From Erodium maritimum (lineage: Eukaryota > Streptophyta > Magnoliopsida > Geraniales > Geraniaceae): a stretch of 64,000 nucleotides of DNA. The notes under the pieces were generated by a model. That model ran no database searches. It saw nothing but the letters and a program-made list of their open reading frames with translations, and was not told the origin of the DNA. Position numbers and translations under genes: made by a program. Positions 34,111 through 45,390 of this stretch are shown piece after piece; positions within the stretch are counted from its first letter, which is position 1; each line of letters starts with the position of its first letter. The stretch spans positions 54,475,031-54,539,030 of the forward strand of contig OY997591.1 of the NCBI GenBank assembly GCA_963921825.1, given 5' to 3'.

Positions 34111-35681
34111 AAATATAATTATACGTCATCGTCAAACTTATTTTCAATGTGTTCGGTGGGACGAAGCTTGCTTGCGTGAATGTTGGTTCGTTTGACCCAC
34201 CCTTATCTATTTGTTTAGTCTAGCCATCATACGGCTGACGTTTTGCCTTGATAATCATATTGTGCATGATAACACATGCATTCATGACTAAGCCGAGGGA
34301 AGATGGTTTCCACATTCAACTCGGCCGAGTGATAATGTGAAACCGAGATTGGAGGACCCCCAATTCTGGTTCCACATCCTTCCTACAGGCTTCTTGGACT
34401 TCAGTAAATTTCTCGTGTTTCGGAAGTTGAATCAATGGAAAAAATTTCACAAAAAACAGTCAAGAAGGGTAAATACCATCAACAAGATAATAAGGAAGGT
34501 TGTATTAGTGACCGTTTACCGTGTATTGGACCGGTGGTTGCCAACCATTGACGACGCCCAAGAACAATCTGGAATGGTTAAGGACAGTTAAGTCGTTGTT
34601 GGAACCCGCCATGCCAAAAAACGTGTGCCAAATTCACAAGTCCCACGTGGCAACATCCTCGACAACTACAATAAGTCTCTTACCGTGATCCCTCCTCGAA
34701 TGAGAGCCTTTCAATGGTGTTACACAATTCTTCCACTTCCAATGCATGTAGTCAAGACTACCCAACATCCCGGGAAATCCACGCGCTTCAATAACCGTTA
34801 AAATGTAATTCATATCAGCCCGTGTTGGCTTACATAGATAAGTCGGGACAAATATAGTAATAATTGCCTTGCAAAATTTTATCACGCACTCCAGAGTCAT
34901 GCTTTCGCCAATTTTCATATACTCGTCCACGCCATCATCTGCAATTCCATAACACAATTGCCTAATGGTCGCAATACATTTTTTATGCGGAGATAATGAT
35001 ACCTGACCCAAACCGTCCATGCGTTGCTCGATGTATGCATATTTATCCTCCAACTCACGGACAATACACGTGAACACATCCTTCGACATTCGAAAACGAT
35101 GAAGAAATTGCGTTTCAATGTACATGGAGTGAGGATTGAAATAGTCATGCATTAAACGTTCGTTGGAAGCAACCTAGTCTCGCTTGATGTAGTTTTTATT
35201 CTTTCGTGGTTGTTGTGTGAGCATGGCATCGTCTAACAAACTATGAACATCCTCATATGGACTGGTGATGCAATCTTCGATTGGACGTTCCAATAGTCGC
35301 TCAAGCCTCGATCGTTGGAAAGGAGCTCTCTTCTTGCATCGGAATCGCTCGTCATTTCGTACAAAAATATGGACAATACAAGATTTTTTGGTTGGAAGAG
35401 TGAAGGTGTGATTTTTTTTTTATGCTACACATCTGAATTTATACAAATTTTGGGTCAATTTTAGCAATAAAGTTTGATTTCTTCAAAATAAAAATTTATC
35501 AAAACAAGAACTAGTGGTCAATGGAGATATAGTCGTTGGCGCCGGCGTATAGAGCCGTCAGTTAGCTAACCGACGCTTTTATCCGCCAGCATTTTTCCGC
35601 CAACTTTCAGTCGTCGCTTCGATTCTATCCGCCACCGTTTTCTTCCCGCCACCGTTCAGCCACTGACTGAAGATGTTCTTA
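34111..35681 (-). mobile_element. PIF/Harbinger element, degraded
   Basis: This encloses a minus-strand transposase relic. The right end (35678 inward on the minus strand) reads GAACATCTTCAGTCAGTGGC, next to TTA (35679-35681), a fitting terminal repeat and target. Subterminal CGCCACCG/GCGGATA repeats lie at about 35535-35660. No matching left terminus was found, so that end is probably lost; the left limit given is where the coding relic fades. Confidence 0.65.
34120..35375 (-). pseudogene. Harbinger DDE transposase relic
   Basis: This relic is homologous to the transposase at 8.2-9.3 kb. The N-terminal part reads ERLMHDYF, then FLHRFRMSKDVFTCIVRELE. The nuclease shows its first Asp in GSLDYMHWKWKNC, its second in SNNDLTVLNHSRLF, and the Glu in RKDVEPELGVLQSRFHII. 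Nearer the C-terminus are VMNACVIMHNMII and KRQPYDG. Frames break after ATWDL at about 34634, with further stops at about 34520, 34280 and 34215. An N-terminal acidic region begins near 35360 and is frame-shifted. It has decayed more than the copy at 8.2 kb, although the three catalytic positions remain. Confidence 0.82.
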
Positions 35682-36824
35682 ACTTTTGAATTGTTCATAA
35701 AGGTATTCTAACTTTTCCAAAATAACAAGTTAGATTTTTTTCTCCCATATTTAAACAGAAAATGGTCATGTGCATACCACATAACCATATTTAAAAAATA
35801 GCTAAACTATCCTTAACCCACTCAAACCCTAAAGTACCATTAACCCATTCAAACCCCAAATCTCTTTAACTCATTCTGACATTCAGCTCTCATGTAAATA
35901 TCCTATTTTATATTGCTTTATTTTTTCCTTCCGATGCCTCCACCAAGTAATATAGGTGAAGCAGCTCAAATGTGGAGGTAGAGGAGCTTGGCCAGAGATG
36001 AGACAATATTGGCCGAATTTGAACAAGACCTAAAGTTCCTTTTTTTCTGTAATTTTCTCCTTAATCCCTTGTTACTCTGGGTTGAGTTCGAAAGTGGAGG
36101 ACAAATCCATGGGTGATGGTTGTAAGAGACAGTGCAAGTAGAAACAATGGTGGTTGGAGGTGGCGACGAAGAAAATAAGAATGACGAAATGATTATTGGT
36201 TTCCTAATGGAAGCTCAGTTCCCAAGTTTTCTTTCAGGAGCTTAGTTTTATATTGCAGTCTATGTTGTGTTGTGAAAGATGCAGTCTCGAAGACTAGGCT
36301 TCTTTGTAGGTAGAGCTAGTTTTAGTAGGTTTCGTTATTGAAGTTGTATAGTTCAATTCTAGAGTACCGTTGTAATGAGTTTCTGATGACTAGGATTGCC
36401 TATGGGTAAAATCCCACTTTTAAGTGCATCAACATAGAGTCATAAAGCAATATAGTAGACGGTTAAATACCGGTCGATCCCACAAAGCGAAGAAGTATCA
36501 CTAGTATCTTCGTTAAAACCATGGGACATGGGTTGTCATTTACACATCCCTCAAAGGGAAAAGATATAGAAAAAAATTAAATTTTGATTTAGTTCTAGAC
36601 AAAAGGAAAATCTACACACTGATGTGGACACAAAATGCATCGTTTTTTGATGTTTTTAATCCCACATCTTGAGCTTTTTAGTTTTGGGTTAATGTGTTTT
36701 GATGAACTTCTACTCCATTTTGTGCAATTAGTCCATTGCAGGAGATTTCGAAGCAAAAAAGACACAAATTACCTCGATTCTCACTGTCCTAATGCCGTTT
36801 GGTACACGAACTGTCTTCCACTCC
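35682..36824. other. Flank of the Gypsy element, possible older retroelement DNA
   Basis: No gene was seen. The last ~430 bases read smoothly across the Gypsy insertion into 48268 onward. They have the look of an LTR or untranslated region of an older retroelement (GGTCGATCCCACAAAGCGAAG, then a GCAGGAGATTTCGAAGCAAA segment). No ends or coding parts support a firm name. Confidence 0.35.
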
Positions 36825-39699
36825 TGTAAAACCCAATTGGTTAAAAAGGGTTTTAAAGTGCAAACCGGTACTTTGAGGGTTGTTTTTGTATCGAGTTTGT
36901 TTAAAAAATAAAAAAATAAAAAAAAGGGGTTTCAGGCTTGGGCCTGATCGGACTCGGTTTTGGGCCGAGCCAGACCAGGCCCGTTACCCACGCGCACCAG
37001 GACCGGCCAAAGGCCCGTCTACCCCGAAACCCTACCCTTAAAACCCCTCCCTCGCCGCTTCAGCCTCATTTCCGCGCACCACTCCCGAGGCGAGACCTCG
37101 TCTCCCTCTCCCGACGACCCAAAAACCCGCCGCCGTCGTTCCCACTCTCCTTCCCCGGCCACCGTCCTTTCTTCTTCTCCGACCTCGCACCCGCCGTCCT
37201 CTTCTTCTTCGCCGTCTTCTTCTACCCGTCGTACCAGAAACCCAGAAGCCCCACTCGTCCTCTTCCCCCTCGATTCGAGACCGCCGCCGGCGAGACGAAC
37301 GCCACCGTGCCGATTCAGGCAAGGCTTCAACGGTGAGTCGTCCCTCACCGCTCCGTCCCTTTTTCCCCTTCCTTCTCGCTTCGATTCGAAGAGCTTCGGG
37401 CTCTTTTGGGGTCAGCGAGGGTCGGGAGCGTCGTCGGAACTCTCCGAGCTCCAGATCTACGATTCGCGTCGCCGGCGAGCCTTTTGGCCGTCAGATCTGG
37501 CCGGGAAAGTTCCGACCTCGCCCCAACCATCGTCCCCGTCGAGTCCCGAACCTCTGGCAACCCAACCGTCGCCGAGAACCCGCTGTCGAAACCCCGTCAC
37601 CACCGCCGCCGGAGTCGCCGGAAACCTGACCTCAGCCAACGCCACCGTCAGCTCAGACCAGACAAGGACGAGACCTTGGGCTCGGGCTCGGAGCTCAGCT
37701 GGGCCTTGGCCTGGACAGGGTTTGGGCTTTGGGCTCGAATCTGGCCTGGGCCATGGCCCGAACTGACTCTGATCTTCGGGTCCGGACTCGGGCCTAACTC
37801 CGGGACTGGATCGGATACGGACCGTTTGGGACTAATTTGTTAATTAAATTTAAAATTGATTTAAAACGACACTTGAGACTAAGTCGGTTTTTATCATATT
37901 AAACGGTTTAATCCACGGAAATGAAAACCTGTTAATTTAAAGAACTGGGTAGTCAGGACCCGATCTGATTCTGGATCGTTTGTGTGTAAACCCAGATTCG
38001 TAGCTGGGACTCCGCCGAGGTGACGAGGCGAGCCGGACAGCTGTTGATAGGAGTATTTGTTCGTAGGAAGACCGCAAGGTAGGGAAAGCTTTAATTACTT
38101 ATTTACCGCTTAGAATGCATGATCAGGATAATAAAATCGGAAACGTCTTCATTTGCCTATAGGATGCGAATAACTAGATTAACCGTTTTTCAATTACTAA
38201 TAATCGGATAAGTCTAGTATGCATGTTAGGACGATGACAATTAGTGAAGTGTGCTTTCAATACTTGGGAAATTGATTGACTGGTAGAGAGACTGTGAAGA
38301 GCTCTCGGATTAGTTGTGTGTTAGGTTCGCATGCTTGGTTGCTAATTGCTCGGTTAACCTAAGAGTCTAATGAAACTAGAGTAGCTCGTACGATTGAATG
38401 CTAAATAATTGTTCATTTGTTGATTGATTTGTTGAGTACCACTTGATTGATTGAGTATTTATGTTAATAAAATTGTTGATTGAACGGATGATCGAGTATG
38501 AATGGTTGTGCCACGGGGCACCATCAGGTGATCGATGTACCGCTGGTTCGTGACAGGTAAGTATACGGTAAGTTTGGAGTGTTTTGGATGTCTTGATTAT
38601 GATGGGAGTGATCTGTTGAGCGTTGACTGGTGACCCATTTATACTGGCTCTTATATTATTGAATGCATGCTCGTTTATTAGTTTGTCTGTTGGTTGCTTG
38701 GTTCGGTACTACACCGGGGGGGGGGGGGGGGGGGGGGGGGGTAATCCGGTGCCGTTGAGGTGGTTGGAGTTGGACAGTTACAGTGAGTTATTGACCGCGT
38801 TTTAGAGTGTGAGAGTATTGGTTATGGGACCCTGCGGGGCGTTGATTATTGGGCCTGCGGGCAATTGGTTATGGGACCCTGCGGGGCATGGATCATTGAG
38901 CCTGCGGGCAACTGGACATTTTACCCTGCGGGGAAAGGATTACTTATAGTTTCATCCCGAGGAACTGTATCCCAGTGGGTGCACTACTTGGTCCCCTATG
39001 ACATATGGTCCTTAGGTGGCAGTTCCGAACTAGTTCGGTGCCCCGGTGCATGTACCTCCTATGGACCGAGGGAAAATCTGATGTGATGTGGATACTCTGG
39101 TGGATCGGGTTATGGGAACCGAGGTAATCCCAGAATCTATTCATGGATCGGAGGCTTGAGAAAGCAAGTGATTGGCAAGATACTAATATTTCCCAGTTTA
39201 TTATTATTCGTCCTTTAAATTATTCATTATGAATTTATTTATATCACTGTTATTTGGATCCTTTTACGTTGTTGCAATTATTTCTTATTCTTATCACTTC
39301 CTTATATGTTCTCTCTTCCTGTCGTTCGGGTTACATTTGTAGACAGTTCATCTTTAACTTAAGGGTTGAATCATTAAGGTTTTCCCTACTGAGCGTCAGC
39401 TCACCCCCTCTTGGTTTCTAACTGTTTTACAGGAGTACCGGATGTCTAGAGAGGCCGAGGCTAGGGAGCTTTGGGACTCTTCGGGTTACCATTAGAGTTG
39501 TGTTGGTTCCTTATGTTGGATATACTTTTTGACTATTTATGATGAGCTGCGACTCACGTTGTTTTAACCTACCTACTGATTTGTCGTTTTGACGGAGTTT
39601 ATCGAGATGTTGGAACCTTTACTTATCTTTTATGATGCTTAATTATTTCAGCTCAGGTCACGTCTCGAGTCCGGTCAACGCCGGATTTGGGGCGTGACA
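36825..39699 (+). repeat. Gypsy 5' LTR (LTR C)
   Basis: 2875 bp, TGTAAAACCC...GGGGCGTGACA. Parts: TGGGCC motifs (36930-36970); telobox AAACCCTA (37027-37034); GC-rich leader; donor-like AACG|GTGAG with GT at 37333; a 12-nt block GAAGACCGCAAG followed by GTAGGG at 38079; a run of 26 G (38716-38741); CCCTGCGGGG repeats (~38828-38930); hairpin TGAGCGTCAGCTCA (39390-39403); and acceptor-like TTTTACAG|G (AG 39431-39432). Long GC-rich frames in it, such as 36960-37766, are low-complexity and occur identically placed in the other LTR; I do not regard them as genes. Confidence 0.95.
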
Positions 39700-39702
39700 A
39701 TT

Positions 39703-39714
39703 TGGTATCAGAGC
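39703..39714 (+). other. Gypsy primer-binding site
   Basis: TGGTATCAGAGC, complementary to the 3' end of initiator Met tRNA, starts three bases after the 5' LTR, as usual for chromoviruses. An untranslated leader of about 850 bases (39715-40563) follows with no notable frame. Confidence 0.9.
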
Positions 39715-40563
39715 CTGGTTTCATTTGAAACAGGTGGTAATTTTCGAACCGTTTTCAAAAACCTCGGGCCAACGTCTTTTAGGTGGGTAGAGTTAGGAAG
39801 TCTAAGTCGAGTACTCAGTTATGGTATTTTGACTTGTCTAAGATTTTGACCTTGAAGGGTGTGACCCAACTTGGGTGACTTTGAAAAGGAATCGAATTTG
39901 AGTAAGTTAATACCCTTTGATTGCGTGTGTACTTTGCGAAGCATGGAAATCTCTGTGTTGATTGTGGTATGAACTGCAGAGCATGGGAACTCTCTGAGTA
40001 TTATAACTTGTTGAAATTTAATGAAAATTGTTCCGTTTAAGCAGGGTGGTTAGTGGAAATTACGATTAGGTCATGCCGAATTTTCTGTAGAACCTGAAGT
40101 GTGGGTTCTATCACGAGTTGACACAGGGCGCCACTGTAGTCAAACGTGATAGTGGGATGTCAAGTAGTTACAACAAGGTTCGGGGACGCCTGAATCAGGT
40201 TGTAACGCTGTGAGATCGAATCGACTAATTGATTAAAGATAAGTAACTTGAGGAAAGAGAAAAGCCGTAAATAGGAAAGTTAAGGACTTAATTGCTGACG
40301 CTTACTTGTGCTTTCCACCCCAGTGATGGGTGTGTTTGTGTGTGAATTATGCCTCCTGAGGGAGTTGATTGCTTTACTGTTTGCTATGTGAGACGCACAA
40401 GGTACGAAATTCTTTGTCTATATGAGTATTATATACGACTTATCTACTTACTCTCGATCCAATTAGGACCCGTTGAGACGTTCGAAAGCGCCTTTTTGCT
40501 TAAATCGTTTCGCGTGTTTTAAACTGAGTTGAACTGTACGTACTACTGCAGTGAGCTTTCGAG

Positions 40564-43500
40564 ATGCTTCCCGTTTACGTCCCGAGAGGTACCAGGAGTC
40601 GCCCAGCTTTAGGGAAGGGTCGGCCACCCGCGGTTGGGCTGGCAGGGGCAACAGGTGCCCAGGATGCTGCTCCCACAGAGCACCAGAGCGTTGAGGGTGG
40701 ACCGTCCGGGTCATCAGTGAGAGTTACCCCAGTCGCAGAGCCGACCCAGGCTACACCCATTGATGAGGTGGTACGCGCAGTGCTAGCGGCACTCAGGGCT
40801 CAGCAGGAGACCCCAACACCGGCGCCAGCGCCCGTGTCTGCTACAGAGACAACCGTTGTAGAGAGACCAGGACAGATGGATATTCACACGGCTCAGGCAC
40901 TTCATGACTTTCGTCGTTTGGGTACACCGACCTTTTCAGGGAGTGTGGACTCAGAGGCAGCAGTGTTATGGTTGGAGCGGATCACTCGCAACCTTGATAC
41001 GTCCGGTATTTCTGAGGGACGTCTGAGGGTTTCTTTCTCCACCTTCCAGCTTGAGGGTGAGGCTTTTTACTGGTGGCAGTCTGTGCAGACCAGCGTTGGT
41101 GAGGATTTCGAGCTCTTCAGTCAGTTGTTCCTGGAGCAGTACTTTCCGCGATCGGTTCGGGATGATCGACGCCAACAATTCGTGGATCTACGACAGAGGG
41201 GGATGACGGTGGCTGAGTATGCGGCGAAGTTCCTGACCTTATCTCGCTTCGCACCCGAGATGGTGCAGACTGAGGACAGTCGTTGCAGACGATTTGAGCG
41301 TGGACTCCTCCCTGCCATTGCAGACCGGCTTATTGTTTTGAGGACAGAGGTATACACCACCTTGTTGGGCCAGGCTCTAGCTGTGGAGAGACACTTTCGA
41401 GAGACTGCCAGAGAGCGAGATGTCAGGCCGAGACCGGGTGGGTTTCTCAGACCATCAGAGAGGCGTGATGCTAGACGACAGAGGACTTCTGGGTACTTCC
41501 AGCCTCAGTTTCAGCAGAGTGGTTCGCGCAGAGGGGCGTTAGTGGCATCAGTTGGACCGGCCCCGGTGACTCAGTTCTGCCCCACGTGCAGACAGCCGGG
41601 ACACTTGGCCCGAGACTGCCCGAGAGACGGAGGACTTGCAGAGCGGCAGATGGGTCGTCCACAGGGTTTTGCCGAGCGGCAGCGTGTTGAGGACCGGACT
41701 TGTTACCAGTGCGGCCGACAGGGACATTTTTCTTTCACTTGCCCCGATCGTGTCGGAGCTGTCCCTCCACCGAGGCCACAACAGGCACAGCTGCGTCAGG
41801 CACCTCCCGGCCGACCACGATAGGCACAGCAGCAGAGAGCTCCGCGTCAGGCAGCGGGAGCGGTAGCCCCGAGACATCAGGCTAGGCCCCAGCAGCAGGT
41901 GGCACTACCACCACCACCGAGAGGAGGACCACCGGCACGGCAGGGCCGAGTTTATGCAGTTTCAGATGCTAGAGCCGAGAGACAGTACGCCGGTTATGAG
42001 ACCATTCAGGGTACGTGTTTATTGTTTCATTCGTGGGCTTCCTTTTTGTTCGATACGGGTGCATCCCATTCGTTTATCTCTACTTCTTTTGCTCGTTCCT
42101 TGGGTTTGGTGGCGGAGCCACTTCGTAGACCCCTTTGTCTTGAGACCCCAGCTACGGGGGAGGTGGTGTTGAGCACAGTCTGTCGAGATTGTGAGGTTCG
42201 AGTGGCTGATTGCCCTTTCTTGGGTGACCTTCTCGTTCTGGAGATGACTGCGTTCGACGTGATCTTAGGGATGGACTGGCTTGCAAGATATCGGGCGACG
42301 ATTGATTGCTTTCGGCGGCAGGTGACCGTGCGATCTGGTGATAGAGTCATCACTTGTGTTTTGGGTAGCAAGAGCGGAGTCCTTCTATCCGCCTTGACTA
42401 CTGGAGTGGAGGCCGAAGTGGTGCAGAGTGGCAGAAACTTGCCGAGGGTAGTGTGTGAGTTCCCAGACGTGTTTCCGGAGGAGTTATCAGGTTTACCACT
42501 GACGCGAGAGTTAGAGTTCCGGATCGACTTGATCCCAGGCACCGCGCCGATATCGATGGCACCTTATCGATTCGCGCCAGCCGAGTTGGTCGAGTTGAAG
42601 CGCCAACTCGAAGAGTTACAGGAGAAGGGCTTCATCCGCCCGAGTGTGTCACCGTGGGGAGCACCCACCCTCTTCGTGAAGAAGAAGGGTGGAGCCTTGA
42701 GGATGTGTATCGACTATCGGAAGCTAAATCGGGTGATGGTGAAGAACCGCTACCCGATGCCGAGGATCGATGACCTGTTCGATCAATTGAGAGGAGCGAC
42801 ATGTTTCTCCAAGATTGATCTAAGATCAGGCTACTATCAGTTGAAGGTCCGGAAGGAAGATGTGGAGAAGACCGCGTTCCGGACGCGCTACGGACACTAT
42901 GAGTTTCTAGTGATGCCGTTCGGGTTGACGAACGCGCCAGCAGCCTTCATGGACTTGATGAATGGCATATTCAGACCGTACCTGGATCAGTTTGTCGTAG
43001 TCTTCGTTGATGACATTTTGATCTACTCGCCTAGCGAAGAGGCACACGAGGAACACTTGAGGGTAGTGTTGACCTTGTTACGCACTCACCAGTTGTATGG
43101 GAACCTGGAGAAGTGTGAATTCTGGCTTGCAGAGGTGAAATTCCTCGGACACGTAGTGTCCCGTGATGGCATCTTAGTTGACCCAGCCAAGGTCGACGCA
43201 GTTTCGAAGTGGGCAAGGCCCAAGAACGTGTTTGAGATCCGTAGTTTTCTGGGGTTGGCCGGTTATTATCGACGCTTTGTCCAGGACTTCTCACGTTTGG
43301 CTGCACCTATGACAGCTTTGACTCGGAAGGGAGCAGAGTTCCTTTGGACTAGTGAGTGTGAGCATTCGTTCTCAGAGCTAAAGGCTCGCCTGACCACGGC
43401 TCCAGTGTTGATTGTTCCGGAGCGAGGAGTAGGCTATGACGTTTATTGTGACGCTTCAGGCGAGGGACTCGGGTGTGTTCTGATGCAGTCAGGGAAGGTA

Positions 43501-45339
43501 GTTGCCTACGGCTCCAGGCAATTGAAGGTACACGAGCGCAACTACCCGACCCATGATCTCGAGCTGGCAGCGGTAGTCTTTGCATTGAAGAGTTGGAGAC
43601 ACTATCTGTATGGTGAGTAGTTTAGAATGTTCTCGGACCACAAGAGCCTCAAGTACATTTTCTCTCAGCGCGACCTGAACATGCGCCAGAGGAGATGGAT
43701 GGAGTTACTTGAGGAGTACGACTTCGAGCTGCTCTACCATCCGGGCAAGGCGAATGTCGTCGCAGATGCCCTGAGCAGGAAGTCGACTCATTGTGTGGCC
43801 AGTATGGCAGTCCGAGAGTGGAACATGCTGGAGGAGCTGAGCTCATTTCGACTTGACCTTGAGGAGATCACAGATGGTGTGGCCTTATGTGCATTGGTGG
43901 CTCAACCCACTTCGGTTACTCGGGTGCTAGAGGCACAGACCGAGGATGCTGAGGCGATAGGGATTCGTGGGAGACTGGTAGCTGGAGAGAAGATCGATGA
44001 CTGGGAGTTGAGTACAGATCAGGGACTTCGATTTAGGGGACGGTTGTTTGTGCCCCGAGAGTGTAGGGACACAGTGTTGAGAGAGTGTCACCACTCACGA
44101 CTTGCAGTGCATCCCGGTGGCACCAAGATGTATAGAGACATCCGACGACAGTTCTGGTGGAGGGGGATGCGCAAGGCAGTTGCACTCTTCGTTTCGAGAT
44201 GTCTTACCTGTCAGCAGGTGAAGGCGGAGCATCAGCGTCCCACTGGTTTGCTACAGCCTTTGCCGATTTCCGAGTGGAAATGGGAACATGTGACTATGGA
44301 TTTTGTGAGTGGGCTACCGAGGTCGCCCAAGGGACATGATGCCGTTTGGGTTGTGGTTGACCGACTGACCAAGTCGGCACATTTTCTAGCTATGAGGATG
44401 ACGGATACTGTAGACATGTTGGGACGTTTGTACGTCAGGGAGATTATCCGTCTACACGGGGTACCAGTGCCAGTGGTATCGGATAGAGACCCTCGTTTCA
44501 CATCCAGATTTTGGAAGAGCCTACAGAAGGCTTTGGGGACTGAAGTACTGTTGAGTACAGCTTACCATCCTGAGACGGATGGACAGTCAGAGCGCACCAT
44601 TCAGATTTTGGAGGACATGCTTCGAGCTTGTGTGCTTGACTTTCAAGGATCATGGGAGGATCATCTACCATTGGCAGAGTTCGCTTACAACAACAGTTAT
44701 CAGTCCAGCATTGGGATGGCACCATTCGAGGCCCTGTACGGCAGACCGTGTAGATCGCCAGTATGTTGGGCAGAAGTAGGGGAACGGAGCATACTTGGTC
44801 CCGATATGGTCAGAGAGACGACAGAGAAGGTCACAGTGATCAGGGAGCGGTTGAAGACCGCACAGAGTCATCAGAAGAGCTATGCAGACCGACGACGTAG
44901 ACCACTTGAGTTTCTGGTCGGAGACCACGTGTTTCTGAAAGTGAGCCCGAAGAAGGGCCTATTACGATTCAACCGCGGAGGAGGAAAGTTATCCCCGCGC
45001 TTCATTGGACCATTTGAGGTCTTAGAGAGGATTGGAGCTGTAGCTTATCGACTAGCCTTGCCACCGCAGCTTGGGAACGTGCATAACGTTTTCCATGTAT
45101 CCCAACTGCGGAAATACACGGCGGATCCCTCTCATGTTATCGAATGGGCCGATATTGAGGTAGCAGATGATGTCTCTTATGAGGAGCAGCCTATCAGAAT
45201 TGTGGATACGGGAGAGAAAGTCCTGCGGAAGACGACTATTCTGTTGGTTCGAGTACAGTGGAGGCACCAGGGAGCTGAGTCAACCTGGGAACGTGAGGAC
45301 GAGATCCGGGAGAAGTATCCCCACCTGTTTGACGTTTGA
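40564..45339 (+). pseudogene. Gypsy gag-pol region
   Basis: Parts in order. Gag at about 40.56-41.8 kb has a retrotransposon gag core (ALHDFRRLGTPTFSG, AVLWLERI) and two CCHC knuckles (CPTCRQPGHLARDC and CYQCGRQGHFSFTC). Protease at about 42.0-42.3 kb has [12 protein letters not shown] at about 42.6-43.2 kb has [20 protein letters not shown] and the [10 protein letters not shown] active site. RNase H at about 43.4-43.8 kb has [15 protein letters not shown]. Integrase has an HHCC zinc finger (about 44.08-44.22 kb) and a core with TMDFVSGLP, VSDRDPRFTS and YHPETDGQSER. A chromodomain-like tail (ILLVRVQWRHQGAESTWERE) targets such elements to heterochromatin. About two breaks; otherwise a continuous reading frame. 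Confidence 0.93.
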
Positions 45340-45375
45340 GGTACGTATGCTTTAAATTTCGAGGACGAAATTTCT

Positions 45376-45390
45376 TTAAGGGGAGTAGAC
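45376..45390 (+). other. Gypsy polypurine tract
   Basis: A purine-rich stretch (TTTAAGGGGAGTAGAC region) ends directly before the 3' LTR at 45391. It is the expected second-strand priming site. Confidence 0.75.

Noticed and set aside
36960-37766. 268-residue GC-rich frame, nearly identical to one at 45530-46336
   Set aside because: The two frames are the same position of the two LTRs of one element, and the product is low-complexity Pro/Ser/Arg text. Identity reflects the young LTR pair, not coding constraint.
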